NCBI GenBank assembly: GCA_027483745.1
Contig: JAIXTZ010000123.1
Span: 1-7,170, forward strand
Reading direction: 5' to 3'
Origin: Lysobacteraceae bacterium
GTDB lineage: Bacteria > Pseudomonadota > Gammaproteobacteria > Xanthomonadales > Xanthomonadaceae
DNA length: 7,170 nt
Under the pieces are notes generated by a model. The model was not told the DNA's origin and ran no database searches. It was given only the letters and a program-made list of their open reading frames with translations. The position numbers and the translations under genes are program-made. Below, piece after piece: positions 1 to 5,179 of the stretch. Position 1 is the stretch's first letter. Each line of letters opens with the position of its first letter.

Positions 1-480
1 AAGGATCGCATCGCCTTCCAAGGCCTGCCGGCGCGCATCTGCTGGGTGGGCCTCGGTGACCGCCACCGCTTGGCGCTCGCGTTCAACGAGATGGTGCGCA
101 GCGGCGAGCTGAAGGCGCCGATCGTCATCGGCCGCGACCACCTCGATTCCGGCAGCGTGTCCAGCCCGAACCGCGAGACGGAGGCGATGCTCGACGGCTC
201 GGACGCCGTGTCCGACTGGCCGCTGCTCAACGCCATGCTCAACGTGGCCGGCGGCGCGACCTGGGTGTCGCTGCACCACGGCGGCGGCGTGGGCATGGGC
301 TTCTCGCAGCACAGCGGCGTGGTGATCGTGGCCGATGGCACGGAAGCGGCCCAGAAGCGGCTCGGGCGCGTGCTTTGGAACGATCCGGGTACGGGCGTGA
401 TGCGTCACGCGGACGCGGGCTACGACATCGCCAAAGCCTGCGCGAAGGAGAAAGGGCTCGACCTGCCGATGCTGGGTTGA
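1..480 (+). CDS. hutU: Urocanate hydratase (urocanase), C-terminal part
   Basis: The frame is open from the first base and ends at TGA 478-480, giving the last 159 residues of a protein normally about 555 long; the 5' part lies outside the window. Urocanase adds water to urocanate to give 4-imidazolone-5-propanoate, the second step of histidine degradation, using a tightly bound NAD+ in the cytoplasm. Family stretches seen are [50 protein letters not shown] and [18 protein letters not shown]. The Cys in ARICWVG lies about 145 residues from the C-terminus, matching the expected place of the family's catalytic Cys (Cys410 in Pseudomonas putida); that match is inferred from memory of the family. 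The gene converges on a response regulator, with a hairpin between the two stops. Other hut genes would lie upstream of the window. Confidence 0.96.
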   Translation, partial: KDRIAFQGLPARICWVGLGDRHRLALAFNEMVRSGELKAPIVIGRDHLDSGSVSSPNRETEAMLDGSDAVSDWPLLNAMLNVAGGATWVSLHHGGGVGMGFSQHSGVVIVADGTEAAQKRLGRVLWNDPGTGVMRHADAGYDIAKACAKEKGLDLPMLG

Positions 481-489
481 GGGCCTTGT

Positions 490-508
490 CCCCGCCTTCG
501 CGGCGGGG
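490..508. terminator. Hairpin between convergent genes, possible bidirectional terminator
   Basis: A perfect 7-bp GC stem (CCCCGCC 490-496, GGCGGGG 502-508) encloses a 5-base loop. It lies in the 37-bp gap between the hutU stop and the response regulator stop, where a shared terminator is expected. Neither strand has a T-run after the stem, so it is not a classical intrinsic terminator. Confidence 0.45.
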
Positions 509-517
509 GCGTCGGGC

Positions 518-1063
518 TCAGGCGCCGCGCTTTGGCGCGGCTTCGCCGTCGAGCAGCTTCTCGACGCGGGCGAACACTTCGAAGCGCGAGAAGGGCTTCT
601 TCATGAAGTCGTCGGCGCCGATGCGCTGGGCGTAGAACTGCTCGGTCGCCTGTTCGTTGCCGGACATCATGATCACCGGGATGTCCTTGCTGACCGCGTC
701 GCGACGGATGCGGCGGAGCGCTTCGAAGCCGTTGATGCCCGGCAGCACGATGTCGAGGAAGATGATTTCCGGCGGGTTCGCGGCGATCTTCGCGAGGCCG
801 CTCTCGGCGTCGCCGGCCGTCTCGAGCTGGTAGCGGTTCTGCAGCAGCATCCGCGCCAAGGCGGCGGTCACGGTCGCGGAGTCGTCGATGATCAGGGCGC
901 GGGTGCCTTCGCGCGCGTTGCGCCGGTCGTGCAGGCGACGCTCGATGCCGCCTGGCGCCGCCTTGGTTTCGTTCTCGAGTTCGGAGCGATTGACAGCGTC
1001 TTCCGGATTGCCGGTAGGCGTGGACTGGGCGAGGAAACGCTTGAGGCGGTCGATCAGGCTCAC
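518..1063 (-). CDS. Single-domain response regulator with N-terminal extension
   Basis: A 181-residue cytoplasmic protein. Residues 1-54 are a polar, charged extension with no recognised domain. Residues 55-176 are a CheY-like receiver domain: ALIIDDSATV with acidic pair D60/D61, phosphoacceptor D104 in FLDIVLPGINGF, S134 in VIMMSGN, and K156 in MKKPFS. There is no DNA-binding or enzymatic output domain, so it probably acts by protein contact as CheY- and PilG/PilH-like regulators do; its partner kinase is not nearby. The frame stays open far upstream, to about 1519, but that stretch is the shadow of the peroxiredoxin gene and its repeats. I chose GTG 1063 because GGAG lies 6 nt before it and the protein then begins with a normal MSLIDRLKRFL helix. 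It lies downstream of the peroxiredoxin gene on the same strand (89-bp gap), so co-transcription is possible. Confidence 0.9.
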   Translation of the reverse strand: MSLIDRLKRFLAQSTPTGNPEDAVNRSELENETKAAPGGIERRLHDRRNAREGTRALIIDDSATVTAALARMLLQNRYQLETAGDAESGLAKIAANPPEIIFLDIVLPGINGFEALRRIRRDAVSKDIPVIMMSGNEQATEQFYAQRIGADDFMKKPFSRFEVFARVEKLLDGEAAPKRGA

Positions 1064-1069
1064 TGGGGG

Positions 1070-1074
1070 CTCCG
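1070..1074 (-). promoter_or_regulatory. Ribosome binding site that fixes the response regulator start
   Basis: CGGAG on the minus strand, 6 nt before GTG 1063. It supports the short protein over the much longer open frame. Confidence 0.6.
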
Positions 1075-1082
1075 CAGGGTGG

Positions 1083-1108
1083 CGACGGCAGGCTCGCACA
1101 TGCCGTCG
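1083..1108 (-). promoter_or_regulatory. Inverted repeat upstream of the response regulator
   Basis: A perfect 8-bp inverted repeat, CGACGGCA (1083-1090) and TGCCGTCG (1101-1108), with a 10-base loop. Its near edge is about 8 nt upstream of the ribosome binding site. It could be a regulator binding site or a leader hairpin. The sequence shows the symmetry only; the role is inferred. Confidence 0.4.
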
Positions 1109-1133
1109 TCGGGGTGAAGCGGACCAGGGTAGG

Positions 1134-1153
1134 AAAACGCCCCGGCCGAGCGT
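1134..1153 (-). terminator. Weak candidate terminator after the peroxiredoxin gene
   Basis: On the minus strand CGCTC (1152-1148) can pair with GGGCG (1142-1138), including one G-T pair, around a 5-base loop. TTTT (1137-1134) follows directly. It overlaps the last bases of the stop codon region. The stem is short, so it may be leaky or not a terminator. Confidence 0.3.
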
Positions 1154-1827
1154 CAGCGCTTCGCTTTCTTCGCCGCCTTCTTGGCCGGAGCGGCCTTCTT
1201 GGCGGGAGCGGCCTTCTTGGCCGGAGCCGCCTTCTTCGCCGGAGCCGCCTTCTTCGCCGGAGCCGCCTTCTTCGCCGGAGCGGCCTTCTTCGCCGGATCG
1301 GCCTTCTTCGCCGGAGCGGCCTTCTTCGCCGGAGCGGCCTTCTTGGCCGGAGCCGCCTTCTTCGCCGCCGGGGCGCCGAGGTAGCCGAGCACGTCGTCGG
1401 CGTGGCCGTCCGGGCTCACCTTCGGCCAGACCTTCTCGATGCGGCCTTCGGCATCGACGACGAAGGTGGCGCGCGCCACGCCCATGTAGGTCTTGCCGTA
1501 CATGCTCTTTTGCACCCACACGCCGATCGCCTTGAGCAGCGTCAGCTCGGGATCGGCGAGCAGCGGGAAGTTCAGCTGGTACTTCGCTGCGAACTTCTGG
1601 TGCGACGCATCGTTGTCGGCAGAGACGCCGAAGACCGGCACCTTGATGCCGGTGAAGCGCGGCAGGTTGTCGCGGAATCCGCAGGCTTCGGTCGTGCAGC
1701 CCGGTGTGTCGTCCTTGGGGTAGAAATAGAGCACGAAGCGCTGGCCGCGCAGGCTTTCGGCGCTGATCGTGCGGCCGTCACTGGCCTTGAGCGAAAAATC
1801 CGGGATCGAAGCACCAACGTCCAGCAT
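1153..1827 (-). CDS. bcp: Bcp/PrxQ-type peroxiredoxin with lysine/alanine repeat tail
   Basis: A 224-residue thiol peroxidase that reduces hydrogen peroxide and organic peroxides with thioredoxin as the usual reductant. Residues 1-151 are a complete AhpC/TSA-Bcp domain of ordinary length (E. coli Bcp is about 156). The active site PKDDTPGC has P37, T41 and peroxidatic C44; C49 in TTEACGF is the resolving Cys five residues on, the 2-Cys Bcp arrangement. R119 in VARATFVVD fits the conserved active-site arginine. Residues 152-224 are extra: APAA, ten 6-residue repeats (nine KKAAPA, one KKADPA as the fourth), then KKAAKKAKR. Such tails occur in histone H1-like bacterial proteins and AlgP and bind DNA or other polyanions; DNA binding here is inference. 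I chose ATG 1827 over GTG 1833 because GAGGG is 7 nt before the ATG but only 1 nt before the GTG. A -10-like CATAAT and an inverted repeat lie just upstream. Confidence 0.95.
   Translation of the reverse strand: MLDVGASIPDFSLKASDGRTISAESLRGQRFVLYFYPKDDTPGCTTEACGFRDNLPRFTGIKVPVFGVSADNDASHQKFAAKYQLNFPLLADPELTLLKAIGVWVQKSMYGKTYMGVARATFVVDAEGRIEKVWPKVSPDGHADDVLGYLGAPAAKKAAPAKKAAPAKKAAPAKKADPAKKAAPAKKAAPAKKAAPAKKAAPAKKAAPAKKAAPAKKAAKKAKR
1183..1362 (-). repeat. Ten tandem 18-bp in-frame repeats coding the KKAAPA tail
   Basis: Ten contiguous 18-bp units, each coding K-K-A-A-P-A except the fourth from the N-terminal side, where GAT replaces an Ala codon (KKADPA). All Lys codons in the array are AAG, while the Ala codons vary between GCG and GCC in third position. 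Some neighbouring units are identical in DNA (for example 1237-1254 with 1255-1272, and 1309-1326 with 1327-1344), which fits growth by tandem duplication. The 18-bp unit preserves frame whenever a copy is gained or lost. The array also gives repetitive open frames in other frames, which are not genes. Confidence 0.95.
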
Positions 1828-1834
1828 GGTCACA

Positions 1835-1839
1835 CCCTC
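1835..1839 (-). promoter_or_regulatory. Ribosome binding site that fixes the peroxiredoxin start
   Basis: GAGGG on the minus strand, 7 nt from ATG 1827 and only 1 nt from the alternative GTG 1833. It shares its first two bases with the right arm of the inverted repeat at 1838-1860. Confidence 0.6.
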
Positions 1840-1860
1840 GGGAGCGGAAACGACTCCCGA
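1838..1860 (-). promoter_or_regulatory. Inverted repeat at the peroxiredoxin transcription/translation start
   Basis: A perfect 7-bp inverted repeat, TCGGGAG (1838-1844) and CTCCCGA (1854-1860), spaced by 9 bases. One edge touches the ribosome binding site and the other touches a -10-like CATAAT (1865-1860). If that promoter is used, the repeat spans the transcription start and would act as DNA, an operator. If transcription starts further upstream, it could form an RNA hairpin that partly covers the ribosome binding site. It does not look like the OxyR consensus. Confidence 0.45.
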
Positions 1861-1865
1861 TTATG
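1860..1865 (-). promoter_or_regulatory. Candidate -10 element for the peroxiredoxin gene
   Basis: CATAAT on the minus strand matches TATAAT at five of six bases, in otherwise GC-rich DNA. It would start transcription near 1853, about 26 nt before the ATG. No convincing -35 hexamer is visible 16-18 bp upstream. Confidence 0.4.
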
Positions 1866-1898
1866 CCTTGTCACGCGCCGTTCAGGCACCCATCCGGG

Positions 1899-2813
1899 TT
1901 ATCGGACCGCGGGCTCCCGCACCGGGATCGGCACGTTGCACAGGTCGATGTGTCCGGCCTTTCGCAGATACCACGCGTCGGCGCGGTTCCGACGGGCTTC
2001 CACCAGCGCCTCGAAGCTCGCGCTGCCCGTGTCCATCACTTCCAGCCGGGGGCGCTCGGCCTCGGGCAGGGTCGAAGCCAAGGCGATCCGGCGGATGGGC
2101 GTGCGCAGTGCCGGCTGCGTGTAGAAGCCGCCCGGGGCGAGGCTGCGCGGGATGGCCGAGAGCAGGTGCATGCCCTCGAGCACGCGGCCCACGCTGGTGA
2201 TGTTGAGGTCGAGCTGGCGGGGCGCTTGGCCAGTGACGACGTAGAGCTCGGTGCCGTTGCTCGAATCCGGCGCGTTGCCGCGGCCGGCGCCGACCGTCGC
2301 GTAGCAGTGCGCGAGCCACTGCCGGCCCGCCTGCGGATCGCGGCCCACTGGGAATCCAGCGCTGAAGCCCACCTGCGGCGCCCAGCCGTCCACGTCGGGC
2401 AATCGGGTGAAGGCCAGGCCCTCGCGGATGGTGGTGCTGAACTCGGCGGGCAGGGCGGCTTTCGCCGCACCCAGCGGCTTCGCCTTGGCCGGGTCCTCGC
2501 CGTTGGCATCGCCCCACTGCACGACGAAGTTGTCCTGCGAGCGGTTGATCGTCAGGCCATCGAAGTAGCCCTCGCGCGCCAGCGTGCGAAGGTTGGCCAC
2601 GTGCTCTGGCGCGTGCTCGGGCGACAGCTCGATGACGACCCGGCCGCTGTCGAGCGTCATCACCAGCAGGTTGTCGGGATCGGGCGTGCGCCAGTGGTCC
2701 GTGGGTGCCGCAGCGAGGATCTCGTCCATCGTGCGCGGGGGCGTCGCGGGCGTGGCGGCCGACGCCGACGCGGCGAAGGCGAGCAGGGCGACGGCAGTGG
2801 TCGGATGGCGCAT
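1899..2813 (-). CDS. Exported cyclophilin-type peptidyl-prolyl cis-trans isomerase
   Basis: A 304-residue protein that should catalyse cis-trans isomerisation of proline peptide bonds in exported proteins. Residues 1-19 form a signal peptide: MRH, a hydrophobic core, then ASA before ATPATPP, a good signal peptidase I site, so the location is probably periplasmic. The cyclophilin fold starts near residue 48 ([19 protein letters not shown]). In [17 protein letters not shown]91 and Q99 fit the catalytic Arg and the Gln of the FHR...QGGD region, though Trp replaces a usual Gly. The later [16 protein letters not shown] and [13 protein letters not shown] match the second half of the fold. It is longer than minimal cyclophilins (about 165), with extra C-terminal sequence. 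ATG 2813 was chosen for the signal peptide, although no Shine-Dalgarno precedes it. GTG 2867 has GAGG 9 nt upstream and would add 18 residues, so the start is uncertain. Confidence 0.9.
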   Translation of the reverse strand: MRHPTTAVALLAFAASASAATPATPPRTMDEILAAAPTDHWRTPDPDNLLVMTLDSGRVVIELSPEHAPEHVANLRTLAREGYFDGLTINRSQDNFVVQWGDANGEDPAKAKPLGAAKAALPAEFSTTIREGLAFTRLPDVDGWAPQVGFSAGFPVGRDPQAGRQWLAHCYATVGAGRGNAPDSSNGTELYVVTGQAPRQLDLNITSVGRVLEGMHLLSAIPRSLAPGGFYTQPALRTPIRRIALASTLPEAERPRLEVMDTGSASFEALVEARRNRADAWYLRKAGHIDLCNVPIPVREPAVR

Positions 2814-2830
2814 GGCGTGGACGGCGTCGG

Positions 2831-2858
2831 ACGGGACTCGATTGGGCCTCAGTCCCGT
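2831..2858 (-). promoter_or_regulatory. Inverted repeat between effector gene and isomerase gene
   Basis: A perfect 8-bp inverted repeat, ACGGGACT (2831-2838) and AGTCCCGT (2851-2858), with a 12-base loop. It lies in the 65-bp gap after the effector stop. It could end the effector transcript or be an operator for the isomerase gene. There is no T-run after it on the minus strand. If the isomerase starts at GTG 2867, it would be coding. Confidence 0.4.
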
Positions 2859-2878
2859 GCCGGCCACAAGGCGCCGCC

Positions 2879-4252
2879 TCAGGTCACGGTTCGCGCAACA
2901 TGCTCTCGCGAGGCGGCCTGAGCGCGCTCCTGCTCCTGCGCGGCCGTGCGTATCGCGGCCTGCTCACGCGCCTCGGCAAGGCTCTGCTCGTTCTGGTCCG
3001 GGCTTTGCGCCAGCGCTTCGTCGGTTTTCATCACTGCGCGCGAATGAGCGGGATCCTCAGGTCGCCCCTGAATGACGAAGAGGTTCTCGCCCGCACGGAC
3101 GCCGCGGCCGTTGTCGATGCTCAGGGCCACATGGTCGACGCGTTCAAGGCCATGCTGTCGCGCCAGCACCGTCGCGGCCTGCGCGAGTTTTTCGCTGTTG
3201 GCGTCGTAGCCGCGGCCAAGTCCGGCTTCCATCCGTTCAACCGCGCTGCGGCTGCCGAGGTAGAGCGCGTGGTCTGGGCTGCCGGGTTGGTCCATCGCCG
3301 CGGCGAGGCGTGTCGGTGCCACCGACGGCTCGCGCTCGGCATCGGCGAGCGTCCACGGGCTGCGGCGGATGCCTTCCGTCCGCGCGGGGTCCCGTGGGTG
3401 GAAATCGTCGCGTTTGTCGCGGATGTCGAGCCGAAGGCTGCGGGTGTCCTCGAGCTCGCGCAGGCGCGCGGGGTCGCGCTCCTCACGAGGAATCCGCGGC
3501 GCCATCGACATCGATGTCGTTTCATCGACAAGGAACCAGCGCCCGTCGGCGCGGCGCTGGTGGTAGAGCGAACTGGCGCCGATGCGGTCGGGATCGTCGT
3601 TCGGCCGGGATACGGCGGCGAGGGCGCGGGCCTCTGTCAGGCGGCCGGTGTAGCCGAGAGGGTCCGGCAGTTCGTCGCGGTAGCGGCGGGCGATGTTGTC
3701 CAGCGTCGCCGCGCCGCGGTCGAGGCCCCAGTTGCGGTTGTCGAGCATCATCGACCAGCCGCGCTCCATCTCCGCGTTCGCCGCTGCCTCACGCTGTGCC
3801 GGGCTGGCGTTCGGGCCGGCGTCTTTCGCACCCTGTTCGCGTGCGGCCTGCAGGTACTCGCGGGGGGTCCAGGCGTTGACGGGAATGCCAGCATTTCGGA
3901 ACGCGCGATCGTGAACCTCCATCACATCCTTTGCAGGTAGGTTCAGCGCGAGATCAGGGCGGCCGCTGCGCATCTGCTCTTGGCGCGCCTCGAGGTCGCG
4001 CTTCATCAGGTCGACGCCGAACTCGTTCCAGCCGCGCTCGGTCAATCGGACGCCGGCGCCTCGCGCCGCGGAATCGGCAAAGGCGTTCGCCACCGCGCCC
4101 GGCACGTTGTCGTTACGGACGACACCCAGAGCCAGCAAGCCATAACCATCGCCGCCCGGGCGGGAGGCGAGGTAGTTCCAGTACAGCTCGCGGTTTCCGC
4201 GATCAGCGTAGTCCTGAAGGATCTCGAGATCCTGTCTATCGAGTCGGCTCAC
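2879..4252 (-). CDS. XVIPCD-containing candidate X-T4SS antibacterial effector (X-Tfe)
   Basis: A 457-residue protein with no signal peptide or membrane segment. Residues 324-426 match the XVIPCD, the C-terminal signal that Xanthomonadales T4SS effectors use to dock on VirD4. The matching parts are GSPDHALYLG, a helical stretch, GLERVDHVALS, LFVIQGRPEDPAHSRA, then a T-x-x-A helix and SPDQNEQSLAEA. The tail 427-457 is Gln/Ala/Arg-rich, as is usual for this family. Residues 1-215 are a separate, mostly helical region (LDRQDLEILQDYADRGNREL, YGLLALGVVRND, EVHDRAFRNAG, WTPREYL); I cannot give it an activity and see no GxSxG, lysozyme or nuclease motif. Residues 225-245 look like a beta hairpin (SLYHQRRADGRWFLVDE) and a charged linker follows. 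GTG 4252 was chosen because GGAG lies 9 nt upstream. ATGs at 4294 and 4312 lack such a site. The gene overlaps the upstream lipoprotein gene by 17 bp, the usual immunity-then-effector order. Confidence 0.85.
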   Translation of the reverse strand: MSRLDRQDLEILQDYADRGNRELYWNYLASRPGGDGYGLLALGVVRNDNVPGAVANAFADSAARGAGVRLTERGWNEFGVDLMKRDLEARQEQMRSGRPDLALNLPAKDVMEVHDRAFRNAGIPVNAWTPREYLQAAREQGAKDAGPNASPAQREAAANAEMERGWSMMLDNRNWGLDRGAATLDNIARRYRDELPDPLGYTGRLTEARALAAVSRPNDDPDRIGASSLYHQRRADGRWFLVDETTSMSMAPRIPREERDPARLRELEDTRSLRLDIRDKRDDFHPRDPARTEGIRRSPWTLADAEREPSVAPTRLAAAMDQPGSPDHALYLGSRSAVERMEAGLGRGYDANSEKLAQAATVLARQHGLERVDHVALSIDNGRGVRAGENLFVIQGRPEDPAHSRAVMKTDEALAQSPDQNEQSLAEAREQAAIRTAAQEQERAQAASREHVARTVT

Positions 4253-5120
4253 GGGCGGGGGCTCCGTTGGTGGGAGAGGTGGATGCGGCGTCATGCGCCA
4301 GGGTGAGCGCATCGCGTACCGCGGATTCGATGCGGAGCCAGTCGCGGAGGATCGGGCGGTGGTAGCTGGCGTCGATTGAAAGCGAGAACTCGGGCATCGA
4401 GAAACGATGGCTGCACAGGGGCCATCGGGTCGAGCCCGGAACGCTTACCAGTGCCTCATTGCGGATCTCGAAGCCCTCTGGCGTGCGCTCGTCATCGCAC
4501 ATCACCACGGTTCCGATGCGGCCGGTCGCGTCGCGGCTGATGAACCAGTCGCTGCTGCGTCCGACCAGCTCGCTGGCGGGAACGTCGGACCGCCCGGGAA
4601 ACCGGTTCACCCACGCCTCAAACTTTTCGAGGTCGACGATGTAGTGCTCGAGATCGAAGCGATCGGGTCGGCGGACTCGAAGCGCCAAGTTGTACACCGG
4701 GTCTTTTGCGTCCTCACCCGTACCCAGCGTCACATATCGCCCCGGCAGCTCGTCGATCGGCACGCGGTCGATGTAGTCGATCGAAACAGTGATGGCCTGG
4801 TTGCGCATTGGCCCGGTGGTGAAGCTGCCGTAGGGCTGCCCGGGTGGGTAAGGCTCAAGCGAGGGCCAGTGCAGGGCCAGCGTCACGCCGCCTTGGAAGT
4901 CCGGGCCGAAGCCGTCGGCAAACCAGTTCGCGGGAAGCACGAAGCGGTTCGGACCAAGGCTGAACTCGACGCGGCGCGCCGCTTCAGCCGCGGCATTCGC
5001 GGCTTGTCCCTCGGCGACGGGCTGCGCGGCGGCAGGGGGCACGGTGGGTAAGCACGCGGCGAGTGCGAGGCCGGTCGTGGCGATCAGCAGGCAGGGTAGC
5101 GAGGGGCGGAAGGCGGGCAT
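4236..5120 (-). CDS. Lipoprotein, candidate immunity protein (X-Tfi) for the XVIPCD effector
   Basis: A 294-residue lipoprotein. Residues 1-23 form a lipoprotein signal peptide ending in lipobox L20-A21-A22-C23. The residue after the Cys is Leu, not Asp, which favours sorting to the outer membrane. An Ala/Pro-rich linker (24-50) leads to a globular periplasmic domain. That domain starts EFSLGPNRFVLPANWF and contains VTLALHWPSLEPYPPG, motifs I associate with envelope immunity lipoproteins but cannot tie to a named family. C208 and C236 could form a disulfide. X-T4SS immunity proteins are typically periplasmic or lipoproteins encoded directly before, and often overlapping, their effector; this gene fits that pattern. 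Immunity function is inferred from context, not homology. ATG 5120 fits the signal peptide, but it has no Shine-Dalgarno and is preceded by two C9 tracts on the coding strand. A -10-like TAGAAT lies at 5153-5148. Confidence 0.82.
   Translation of the reverse strand: MPAFRPSLPCLLIATTGLALAACLPTVPPAAAQPVAEGQAANAAAEAARRVEFSLGPNRFVLPANWFADGFGPDFQGGVTLALHWPSLEPYPPGQPYGSFTTGPMRNQAITVSIDYIDRVPIDELPGRYVTLGTGEDAKDPVYNLALRVRRPDRFDLEHYIVDLEKFEAWVNRFPGRSDVPASELVGRSSDWFISRDATGRIGTVVMCDDERTPEGFEIRNEALVSVPGSTRWPLCSHRFSMPEFSLSIDASYHRPILRDWLRIESAVRDALTLAHDAASTSPTNGAPAREPTR
4262..4265 (-). promoter_or_regulatory. Ribosome binding site supporting the effector GTG start
   Basis: GGAG on the minus strand, 9 nt before GTG 4252 and inside the 3' end of the lipoprotein gene. 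Ribosomes finishing the lipoprotein at 4236 would pass the site, which fits translational coupling. The 9-nt spacing is slightly long. Confidence 0.45.
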
Positions 5121-5122
5121 TC

Positions 5123-5141
5123 GGGGGGGGGCGGGGGGGGG
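5123..5141. repeat. Two G9 homopolymer tracts separated by one C
   Basis: G9 (5123-5131), C, G9 (5133-5141) on the plus strand, which reads C9-G-C9 on the coding strand, ending 2 nt before the lipoprotein ATG. It occupies the place where a Shine-Dalgarno would be. Tracts this long are prone to slipped-strand changes and to sequencing error, so the exact length is uncertain. Confidence 0.9.
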
Positions 5142-5147
5142 TAAGGC

Positions 5148-5153
5148 ATTCTA
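5148..5153 (-). promoter_or_regulatory. Candidate -10 element for the lipoprotein/effector pair
   Basis: TAGAAT on the minus strand matches TATAAT at five of six bases, in a 59-bp gap after the srkA stop. Transcription would begin near 5141, at the first base of the C9-G-C9 tract. No good -35 hexamer is visible. It would give the immunity/effector pair its own promoter. Confidence 0.35.
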
Positions 5154-5179
5154 TCGCCGTGGCCCCCGGCCGTTCTGAC

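Noticed and set aside
1183..1362. Tandem 18-bp repeats considered as a CRISPR array or iterons
   Set aside because: The units are contiguous without spacers, stay in frame within a gene and code a known type of low-complexity tail.
1181..1384. Plus-strand frame coding repeated AGAAFL/AGAAFF units, like a hydrophobic repeat protein
   Set aside because: It is the exact antisense of the peroxiredoxin tail repeats, and the repetition is fully explained by that gene. No ribosome binding site was seen.
1064..1519. The open frame continuing upstream of the response regulator, which would give a 333-residue protein rich in SGEEG repeats
   Set aside because: It reads the KKAAPA repeat region of the peroxiredoxin gene in a different frame. 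A good ribosome binding site and a normal N-terminus place the real start at GTG 1063.
1828..1833. GTG 1833 as the peroxiredoxin start
   Set aside because: It lies only 1 nt from the GAGGG site; ATG 1827 has a proper 7-nt spacing.
2705..3940. Long plus-strand open frame of 411 codons opposite the isomerase and effector genes
   Set aside because: It is antisense to two well-supported genes. The translation is Arg/Ala/Gly-rich with no domain motifs, as expected from high-GC shadow frames.
4407..5051. Plus-strand open frame opposite the lipoprotein gene
   Set aside because: Shadow frame. The minus-strand product has a lipoprotein signal peptide and folded-domain character, while this one has none.
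5158..5172. Possible terminator hairpin (GGCC arms) after srkA
   Set aside because: The stem is only 4 bp, with no T-run after it on the minus strand.
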